Assembly: GCA_965199945.1 (NCBI GenBank)
Contig: OZ241354.1
Span: forward strand, 2,542,001 to 2,606,000
DNA from: VXYL01 sp965199945
GTDB lineage: Bacteria; Pseudomonadota; Gammaproteobacteria; Pseudomonadales; Azotimanducaceae
DNA length: 64,000 nucleotides
Reading direction: 5' to 3'
This document shows, piece after piece, positions 58,047 to 64,000 of the stretch. The notes beneath the pieces are model-generated. The model made no database searches, was not told where the DNA came from, and saw only the letters and a program-made list of their open reading frames with translations. Position 1 is the first letter of the stretch. Each line of letters opens with the position of its first letter. Both the position numbers and the translations under genes were made by a program.

Positions 58047-59344
58047 TGAGCATGTTGACTTGGGAAGACGACGAAGATCAAGGCGCGACGCCGCTCGGTG
58101 CCGCGCCCACCCCCGTGGCCTCCATGCCAGCTGCGGTTCTGGCCGAGCGGGAACGCGTCGACGTTGCGGCACCGCCGACCGAGCCCTTGTCCGGCCCACC
58201 GCCCTTGCCCGAGCCGCCGGTCGCGCCAGCGCTCGAAGCCGTCGTCGAGCAGCAGGCCGCCATCGGCCCAGCCCAAGCCATCGCCGTCTCGGCGCACTTG
58301 GACCGCGAATTCGAAATCGAGCCCGGCGAGCGCGTCACGGTGGATCAGAAGCGCATGATCAACTGCCGTGCGGACCTCAACCAGCTGGTGCCGTTCAAGT
58401 ACGACTGGGCGTGGCAGAAGTATCTCGACGGCTGCGCCAACCATTGGATGCCGCAAGAGATCAACATGACCGCAGACGTGGCGCTGTGGAAGTCCGAAGG
58501 CGGCCTCTCGGGCGACGAGCGCACCATCGTCAAGCGCAGCCTCGGGTTCTTCTCCACCGCCGATTCGCTGGTGGCCAACAATCTGGTGCTCTCCGTCTAC
58601 CGCCTCGTCACCAACCCGGAGTGCCGCCAGTACTTGCTGCGCCAAGCGTTCGAGGAAGCCATCCACACCCACGCCTACCAGTACTGCATCGAATCCCTGG
58701 GCATGGACGAAGGCGAGATTTTCAACATGTACCACGAGGTGCCAAGCGTCGCCCACAAAGCGTCCTGGGCGCTCAAGTACACCCAGGAACTCGCCGACCC
58801 CACCTTCCAAACCGGCACCGTGGAGACGGACAAGGCGCTCCTGAAGAACCTCATCGCCTACTACTGCGTGATGGAGGGCATCTTCTTCTACTGCGGCTTC
58901 ACGCAGATTCTCTCCATGGGCCGCCGCAACAAGATGACCGGCACCTCGGAGCAGTTCCAATACATCCTGCGCGACGAATCAATGCACGTGAACTTCGGCA
59001 TCGACGTGATCAACCAGATCAAGCTGGAAAACGAGCACCTGTGGGACGCCGACATGCAGACGCTGGCCACCCGCATGATCCTCGAAGGCACGGAGCTCGA
59101 AACCCGCTACGCCAAGGACACCATGCCAAGAGGCGTCCTCGGCATGAACGCCAACACCATGGCCGAATACCTGCAATTCATCGCCAACCGCCGCCTGGCG
59201 CAAATCGGCCTGCCGGAACAATTCCCCGGCGCCAAGAACCCCTTCCCGTGGATGTCCGAAATCATGGACTTGAAGAAGGAGAAGAACTTCTTCGAGACCC
59301 GCGTGACGGAGTACCAGACGGGCGGGGCGCTGAGCTGGGATTGA
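58046..59344 (+). CDS. nrdB: ribonucleoside-diphosphate reductase, class Ia beta subunit
   Basis: The protein has 432 residues, including an N-terminal Pro/Ala-rich extension of about 85 residues absent from E. coli NrdB. The iron ligands and radical tyrosine are present: FEEAIHTHAYQYC (E-x-x-H followed by the Tyr four residues on) and RDESMHVNFG (E-x-x-H). The C-terminal tail (TGGALSWD) has the conserved shape that docks into NrdA. Start ATG 58046 overlaps the restriction-endonuclease stop and uses GAGGAGGAG as ribosome binding site. The radical-generating partner of NrdA is thus translated from a site inside a restriction gene. Confidence 0.95.
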   Translation: MSMLTWEDDEDQGATPLGAAPTPVASMPAAVLAERERVDVAAPPTEPLSGPPPLPEPPVAPALEAVVEQQAAIGPAQAIAVSAHLDREFEIEPGERVTVDQKRMINCRADLNQLVPFKYDWAWQKYLDGCANHWMPQEINMTADVALWKSEGGLSGDERTIVKRSLGFFSTADSLVANNLVLSVYRLVTNPECRQYLLRQAFEEAIHTHAYQYCIESLGMDEGEIFNMYHEVPSVAHKASWALKYTQELADPTFQTGTVETDKALLKNLIAYYCVMEGIFFYCGFTQILSMGRRNKMTGTSEQFQYILRDESMHVNFGIDVINQIKLENEHLWDADMQTLATRMILEGTELETRYAKDTMPRGVLGMNANTMAEYLQFIANRRLAQIGLPEQFPGAKNPFPWMSEIMDLKKEKNFFETRVTEYQTGGALSWD

Positions 59345-59371
59345 AGCGAAGAGTTGTCGAAGTAGTCGACG

Positions 59372-60298
59372 ATGACGTTTACGAACGATCTGGTGGGCAT
59401 GGGACTGGAGCTCCACCATGAGGCGGGGACACCGACCGCTGCTCGCAGACAGTCCTCGACCATCAACCCAAGAGATTCGCTGATGGTGTGCGAGCGCAAC
59501 CAAGCGTTCATGGCTGGTTTGGCCGATGCGTCCGTCAAGCTCATCGTCACGTCACCACCCTACAATGTCGGGAAGCCCTATGAGCGGAAGTCGTCGCTTA
59601 TGGGTTATCTGGATGCTCAACGGGAAGTGATTGCGCAGTGCGAGCGGGTGCTGCACCCGCAAGGTTCGATCTGCTGGCAGGTGGGAAACTACGTCTCTCG
59701 CGGAGAGATCGTGCCTCTGGATGCTGTTCTCTATCCCATCTTCAAGGAGCAAGGCCTGAAACTCCGCAACCGCATGATCTGGCATTTCGGCCACGGGTTG
59801 CACTGCAAGAAGCGGCTCTCCGGCCGCTACGAGACCATCAACTGGTTTACGAAGGGCGACGACTACACGTTCCATCTGGATCCGATTCGGGTGCCGTCGA
59901 AGTACCCTGGCAAACGGTACTTCAAAGGGCCGAATGCCGGCAAGCTCTCTTGCAATCCAAAAGGCAAGAACCCCGGCGACGTATGGATGTTCCCCAACGT
60001 GAAGAACAACCATGTGGAGAAGACGATCCATCCCTGCCAGTTCCCCGTTGAGCTGGTGGAGCGGCTTGTGCTCTCGATGACCAATCCCGGCGACATCGTG
60101 CTGGATCCATACATGGGCGTGGGCTCGTCCGTTGTCGCAGCCCTGATGCATGGCCGCAAGGGCTACGGCTGCGACACCGTCGAGGAGTACGTCGCGATCG
60201 CGAAGGAGCGCGTCGCAGCGTTGCAGGCCGGTGCGCTCAAGACGCGGCCAATGGGCAAGCCGATCTACGACCCAACCAAGCCAAACGGCGGACACTGA
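59372..60298 (+). CDS. type II DNA methyltransferase, partner of BglII/BstYI-like enzyme
   Basis: The protein has 308 residues, beginning 27 bases after nrdB. It is a beta-class amino-methyltransferase: VTSPPYNVGKPYERK (motif IV) near residue 60 and IVLDPYMGVGSSVVAA (motif I) near residue 250. In between lie NPKGKNPGDVWMFPNV and HPCQFPVELVERLV, common in adenine- or N4-cytosine enzymes. The restriction gene begins 10 bases after its stop. It differs from the methyltransferase upstream of nrdB, so this is a separate system. Confidence 0.87.
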   Translation: MTFTNDLVGMGLELHHEAGTPTAARRQSSTINPRDSLMVCERNQAFMAGLADASVKLIVTSPPYNVGKPYERKSSLMGYLDAQREVIAQCERVLHPQGSICWQVGNYVSRGEIVPLDAVLYPIFKEQGLKLRNRMIWHFGHGLHCKKRLSGRYETINWFTKGDDYTFHLDPIRVPSKYPGKRYFKGPNAGKLSCNPKGKNPGDVWMFPNVKNNHVEKTIHPCQFPVELVERLVLSMTNPGDIVLDPYMGVGSSVVAALMHGRKGYGCDTVEEYVAIAKERVAALQAGALKTRPMGKPIYDPTKPNGGH

Positions 60299-60308
60299 CA
60301 ACCAAGCA

Positions 60309-60920
60309 ATGAGAATCGTCGAACGCTATTCGCACATGAATGGCGAGGAGTACTTGCTGGTTCATCGACCGGAGCTATGGCGAGAGGTGCTCGGCGTCAT
60401 CGAATCGGTCGACGCGGAGGCGTGCCGAGACAAGATCTCGCACGAGAAGTCGCGCCGAGGACGGCTGCTCTATTCGCCGATCTCCATGAACAAGGCCATT
60501 GCGGCGAGCTTCGCCGTTCGCGGTTGGGAGGAGCGGCGGCAACCCTTCTTTGTGACTGCAGACGCGCCAACGCTCAAGCGGATCCATGCGCTCGATGCGG
60601 ACGCCCAACGAGACGCGATCGTGGAGGCCGGTTTCAAGCCAATCCGCTCCTACAACCAAACCGATTTCGTCAAAGACCGAGTCGCTGTCGAAGTGCAGTT
60701 CGGTAAGTACGCTTTCGTCGCCCACGACCTTTTCGTCAAGCACATGGCCTTCTTCGTATCTGATCTGATCGATGTCGGTATCGAAGTGCTACCGATGAAG
60801 GAACTCGAGGCCCACATGTCATCCGGCGTGCCGTACTTCGAGCGCGATTTGTTGAACATCATTCGGCAAGGACGGGGCGTTCCTGCCGTTCCGTTGGTGC
60901 TGCTCGGCGTGGCCCCTTAG
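60309..60920 (+). CDS. BglII/BstYI-family type II restriction endonuclease
   Basis: A 203-residue protein. The core is DRVAVEVQFGKYAFVAHDLF (with the ExQ catalytic variant seen in BglII and BstYI) and then AFFVSDLIDVGIEVLPMKEL, SSGVPYFERDLLNIIRQGRG and PAVPLVLLGVAP. These match the BglII/BstYI group, which cut AGATCT or RGATCY. The exact site here is not known. It follows its methyltransferase by 10 bases. Protein length and the N-terminal opening MRIVERYSHMNG agree with the family. Confidence 0.8.
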   Translation: MRIVERYSHMNGEEYLLVHRPELWREVLGVIESVDAEACRDKISHEKSRRGRLLYSPISMNKAIAASFAVRGWEERRQPFFVTADAPTLKRIHALDADAQRDAIVEAGFKPIRSYNQTDFVKDRVAVEVQFGKYAFVAHDLFVKHMAFFVSDLIDVGIEVLPMKELEAHMSSGVPYFERDLLNIIRQGRGVPAVPLVLLGVAP

Positions 60921-61048
60921 GTGTCTCGTTCCAACGAGTGCTACAGCGTGTTGGCGTGTTGGAGACCGGCACGACAAGGGGCCGATGTCGTGGTATTCCG
61001 CGCTTGGTTGCCACGGTCGGCGGCGCACCTTCAACCAGGAACGAGACA
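60911..61048. repeat. cluster of inverted repeats after the restriction gene
   Basis: Three nested signals lie in the 171-bp gap. CTCGTTCCAACGAG at 60925-60938 is a perfect small hairpin. GGCCCCTT (60911-60918) pairs with AAGGGGCC (60976-60983). TGTCTCGTTCC (60922-60932) pairs with GGAACGAGACA (61038-61048). They could form a terminator-like or regulatory structure, or be the remnant of a small mobile element. Confidence 0.5.
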
Positions 61049-61091
61049 TGAGCCATAGGCGGCGACTCCTTCAACTTGAGCCGGCGAACAG

Positions 61092-62513
61092 ATGACCTTG
61101 GTGGCGCAGCCCGCGGACGGCGGCTACGATGTGATCATCGTTGGCTCCGGGCCGGCCGGGTTGACGGTGGCCAAGAAGCTAGAGGAGCTGACGGAATACA
61201 GAGTTCTAATCGTCGAGAGCGGCGTCGAGGGCGTTGGGCAGGCGTCGAAACTCGCCGAAGTCGAGGCCGAGGGCCACTTTGGGGCGGGCCACTTCGCACA
61301 TCACAGTCAGCGCATCTTCGGCGGCACGTCAAACGTCTGGGCAGGCTGGTGCGCGGTCCTCGACGAACGCCCTTTTCTTGCCGGAGAGTGGCCGTTTCCG
61401 TACCGCGAGCTCTACCGCTACTACCCCGAGGCGGCGCGTATTTTGAACGTGCCGCCAGTCTTCCACGAGCGGCCCGAGGTGGCGTTCGACGACACTGGAG
61501 GGAACGTCGTCTATCGGCCTTGGTCCGTCGTCCCCGTTCGCTTCGGCATGGACGGCGACTCCTTCGGGGCAGAGCAACGTTCGGGGGCCGGAAACTGGGT
61601 GTGGGACAGCACGACCGTGGACGTTCTGCTCGGTCACACGGCAATGCACCTGGCAACCCGGGATGGCGTGGTCGATGGCGTGTCGCTGGTGCGCACCGAC
61701 GCCGCCGCGAAGCCCTTTCACGTTGCCGCGGGCTGCATCGTCCTCGCCGCAGGAGGTATTCAGAATGCCCGCCTGCTGTTGCTCTCCCTGGGGGAACAAG
61801 GGCGGCCCAGGGCGTTGGGTCGCTACTTCACCGAGCACCCTCATTACCGAATGGGCTTTCTCGAAATCGACATGGCAGCGGTGGAAAACGCGATGGGCGT
61901 CTCTATCCCGCCATTGGTCGAGTCCGATCCAGTGCACGGATTGCTGGGGTTGGGGATCGGGCTGTCGTCGCCGTTCAGCATCGAGCACTCCGTGCTCTCT
62001 GCGACAGTCGATCTCCAGCAAGCAAACCTTGTCGAGGCGGTGCTCGCTGGACGTCGAAGGCCGGCCTTGGCGGGGCCTCTTGATGTGCGAGCGGAAATGG
62101 CGCCGACGGAAGGCAACCGCGTCGAGCTCTCGAACACGGAAGTGGACTTCCTGGGCCAGCCTTGCACTCGCGTTGCCATGACGTTCGACTTTGCCGCCGC
62201 GAAGAACGCCGTGGGGTTGCTCAACGCCGAGTTGGTTCGCGCTGGCATCGGCCGCTTCCAAGTGTCCGCCCCCCCGTCTCCTGTGGCAAAAGGAGCGTAC
62301 GCTGTTGGGGGCGGCCACTTCATGGGCACCACGCGCATGGGGAGCGACCCCGCTCGATCGGTGACGGACGCCGCCGGCAAGGTCCACGGCTTCTCGAATC
62401 TCTACGTCGCCGGTTCGTCCTTGTTCCCCGCCTCCAGCGCAGCCAACCCGACGTTGACGATTGTGGCGTTGGCGCTGCGGCTGGGCGAACACTTGGCGGC
62501 GCAGGCCCGATGA
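61092..62513 (+). CDS. GMC-family oxidoreductase
   Basis: The protein has 473 residues. The N-terminal FAD motif is DVIIVGSGPAGLTVAKKLEE; GGTSNVWAGWCAVLD is the GMC signature region; the C-terminal GGGHFMGTTRMGSDP and FSNLYVAGSSLFPASS carry the catalytic His/Asn neighbourhood. Such flavoenzymes oxidise alcohols, sugars or polyols. There is no Tat signal on this subunit. Its stop overlaps the start of the next gene (ATGA), which encodes a small exported partner, an arrangement known for gluconate- or sorbitol-dehydrogenase-like complexes. The substrate is unknown. Confidence 0.88.
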   Translation: MTLVAQPADGGYDVIIVGSGPAGLTVAKKLEELTEYRVLIVESGVEGVGQASKLAEVEAEGHFGAGHFAHHSQRIFGGTSNVWAGWCAVLDERPFLAGEWPFPYRELYRYYPEAARILNVPPVFHERPEVAFDDTGGNVVYRPWSVVPVRFGMDGDSFGAEQRSGAGNWVWDSTTVDVLLGHTAMHLATRDGVVDGVSLVRTDAAAKPFHVAAGCIVLAAGGIQNARLLLLSLGEQGRPRALGRYFTEHPHYRMGFLEIDMAAVENAMGVSIPPLVESDPVHGLLGLGIGLSSPFSIEHSVLSATVDLQQANLVEAVLAGRRRPALAGPLDVRAEMAPTEGNRVELSNTEVDFLGQPCTRVAMTFDFAAAKNAVGLLNAELVRAGIGRFQVSAPPSPVAKGAYAVGGGHFMGTTRMGSDPARSVTDAAGKVHGFSNLYVAGSSLFPASSAANPTLTIVALALRLGEHLAAQAR

Positions 62514-62911
62514 ACCGGCGCACGGCCATCGTCTGGGCTTTCGGAGTCGCCGCGGCCAGCGCCGGCGCCATGCCGCGAATCGGCGCACCCGGAAGGCAGG
62601 CCGCTCTGCCAGCCGCGCTTGCGGATCTGTACGACGAACGGTTCGTCGCCGCGCTGCCGCAGACTTCCTCGAAAGCCGTCGTCGCCCGCTTGATGGCCCG
62701 TGGCGTGCTCGCTGGCGCAACGGGCAACGGAAACGCAGGCGCACAACGACACCGCTGGCGCATCGACGCGGACCGCGTCCGTGCTCGCGCGGCCGACGAC
62801 GACCTGATCGAGTTCGACTGCTCGCTCTACGCCGAGACGGAACTTCTCCTCTACGCCTACGTGGCGCGGGCGGCCAGCGGTCGGCATCCGTTCGTCTCGC
62901 ACGCGACCTAG
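62510..62911 (+). CDS. small exported protein, putative partner subunit of the GMC oxidoreductase
   Basis: A 133-residue protein from ATG 62510 overlapping the GMC gene by 4 bases. The N-terminus MNRRTAIVWAFGVAAASAGA is a signal peptide with a twin arginine, possibly Tat-dependent, as in gluconate dehydrogenase subunit 3. The rest (AALADLYDERFVAALPQ, IEFDCSLYAETELLLYAYVARA) is not recognised by me. The role as a maturation or export partner is inferred from position only. Confidence 0.65.
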   Translation: MNRRTAIVWAFGVAAASAGAMPRIGAPGRQAALPAALADLYDERFVAALPQTSSKAVVARLMARGVLAGATGNGNAGAQRHRWRIDADRVRARAADDDLIEFDCSLYAETELLLYAYVARAASGRHPFVSHAT

Positions 62912-62974
62912 TGGCGGGGTCTCACTGTCGAGGGAGGTCGCCGAGGCGACGCGCCGCCGCACCGGAGCGCCCCC

Positions 62975-63010
62975 TTGACCACGTTCAAGACCTTGACCAC
63001 GTTCAAGACC
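62975..63010 (+). repeat. 18-bp tandem duplication
   Basis: TTGACCACGTTCAAGACC occurs twice in direct succession (62975-62992 and 62993-63010), followed by a stretch reading V-L-L-T-L-L-V-V-D-S-V-E-L, which resembles a broken N-terminal membrane anchor. Positions 62912-63246 contain no intact gene. Confidence 0.85.
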
Positions 63011-63246
63011 GTTCTGCTCACGCTGCTCGTCGTCGATTCGGTGGAGCTCGCGGACAATGCGGAGCTGCGCGTCTTGCGCTCTCATGCACGAACGCCGCGC
63101 CGACGCTTCGACCGGCTGCGCCGCCCGTGCGGCAGTGGGGTTCGGCATCAACTTCGTGACGGCTTCAAAGCTGGTGTGGCGGCGCACTGGAAAGCGATGA
63201 GCACAGAAAGCGCAGAGTCCGCACGGACTCCCGAGCCCGCCGAACC

Positions 63247-63655
63247 ATGCGTCTGATCGGCTACAACGTCCTGACCACGATCGTTCTGCTGGATTGAGCT
63301 CGGATTGCGCTACTTCCAACTTCCGACACCTGGGACGCCGCCTCGGATCGAGTTCGGCTACCCAGAACCGAACGAGCTGGAACAGTTCTACGCTGCCGCT
63401 TCGGACCTGTTTTGGGTCTATCCCGGCTACGCGGAACGGATCGCCGCAGCGCAGGGAACCCATCCTTCAATCGTCTTCATGGGCGACTCCTGCACCCAGT
63501 TCGGACAGTACGACGAGGCGCTGCAGTCGGCGGAGCGCCGCTGGCACGGCGTCCATCCGAACCCGCCCGAGCATCCGGTACCTAGGACACCAAGACGCAC
63601 ATTCCTTTCCGCCACGCTACCTGGCCAAAGGAGTGGGCCTCGACAAGCATGTTGA
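63247..63655 (+). pseudogene. fragment of an SGNH-hydrolase-like membrane protein
   Basis: ATG 63247 opens MRLIGYNVLTTIVLLD and stops at 63297. In another frame, from about 63299, the protein continues as LRYFQLPTPGTPPRIEFGY and ASDLFWVYPGYAER, then IVFMGDSCTQFG, a GDS-type catalytic serine motif of SGNH hydrolases. After about 63540 the sequence loses protein character and ends at 63655. It is a frameshifted, C-terminally truncated remnant. A similar anchor-like stretch at 62993-63070 may come from a second remnant. Confidence 0.45.
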
Positions 63656-63684
63656 GCAAGTGCTGCGGCGCCTCGATCCACTCC

Positions 63685-64000
63685 CTACAGATTCGAGAAG
63701 TCCGCCGGGCGCTTCTCTCTGAACGCCGCCACAGCTTCGCGGTTGGCTGGGCCACCGGAGAGCTTGGCGAGAGCCGCGTTCTCTGTAGTGATCACCGTTT
63801 TCAGACGCTCGCGTTCCCCGGCGTCGACGATGAGGCGCTTGGCCGCGGTCAGGGATTCCGGCGGCAGCCCGGCCAGATATGCTGCCTTCTCGCCGACTGC
63901 GGCCATGAAGCCGTCGTCGGGAAAGACCTCCAGCGCAAGGCCGGCGTCCTTGCACTGTGCTGCGCTCATCCACTCCGAGGCCATCAGGAACCACATGGCG
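63685..64000 (-). CDS. enoyl-CoA hydratase/isomerase, C-terminal part (cut by window edge)
   Basis: The visible part gives about 105 C-terminal residues. MWFLMASEWMSAAQCKDAGL and EVFPDDGFM form the end of the crotonase fold. LPPESLTAAKRLI is the characteristic C-terminal helix, and the tail is SNL. The gene begins beyond position 64000; the ATG near 63996 is internal. It probably acts in fatty-acid or acyl-CoA metabolism. Confidence 0.85.
   Translation of the reverse strand, partial: AMWFLMASEWMSAAQCKDAGLALEVFPDDGFMAAVGEKAAYLAGLPPESLTAAKRLIVDAGERERLKTVITTENAALAKLSGGPANREAVAAFREKRPADFSNL

Overview
The window is one contiguous piece of a GC-rich bacterial chromosome. It is almost certainly from a member of the Pseudomonadota, and the gammaproteobacterial side fits best. 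The support is a PA4642-family protein next to thioredoxin reductase (trxB) and leucyl/phenylalanyl-tRNA-protein transferase (aat), together with gltBD, class Ia nrdAB, glpK and a carnitine-degradation pair. No rRNA, tRNA or CRISPR array was seen.

Layout. (1) 1-1537: three paralogous small secreted proteins that share a V-V-N-N-T motif. (2) 1643-7566, minus strand: a tightly overlapping operon of a Nudix hydrolase, a TolC-like outer-membrane protein, a periplasmic adaptor fused to a PAS domain, an ABC ATPase and a MacB-type permease, i.e. a MacAB-TolC-like exporter with a built-in cytoplasmic sensor domain. (3) 7715-14845: glutamate synthase gltB and gltD, with a foreign-looking PD-(D/E)XK nuclease-like gene wedged between them. 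(4) 14842-40876: the striking part, ten head-to-tail paralogous genes. Each encodes a GT-C-like polytopic membrane domain followed by a variable number of 633-bp (211-residue) cysteine-containing C-terminal modules. Each gene's conserved last codons contain a Shine-Dalgarno sequence, and its stop overlaps the GTG or TTG start of the next (GTGA or TTGA). About five copies are full length (2, 3, 5, 8, 10). The others carry deletions, frameshifts, compensated frameshifts or a C15 tract, so the array looks like a recombining, diversifying locus. (5) 40975-42907: a BKACE-type dehydrocarnitine cleavage enzyme and L-carnitine dehydrogenase. (6) 42923-48904: a Sel1-repeat protein, an Uma2-type nuclease, a DUF4143-type AAA ATPase, a PA4642-family protein, trxB and aat. 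(7) 48754-50393: an insertion sequence whose left end supplies the last ~50 codons of aat, followed by a small membrane protein and glpK. (8) 52669-60920: nrdA and nrdB separated by an ImmA/IrrE-type peptidase and an SfiI-like type II restriction-modification pair, then a second (BglII/BstYI-like) restriction-modification pair directly after nrdB. (9) 61092-64000: a GMC oxidoreductase with a small exported partner, gene debris including an SGNH-hydrolase fragment, and the 3' end of an enoyl-CoA hydratase gene.

A theme across the window is cargo placed inside or directly behind essential metabolic operons with near-zero spacing: a nuclease between gltB and gltD, the membrane-protein array overlapping the gltD stop, and restriction genes between nrdA and nrdB. 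The candidate undescribed system is the ten-gene modular membrane-protein array. The interleaving of two restriction-modification systems with the ribonucleotide reductase genes is the second most notable feature.
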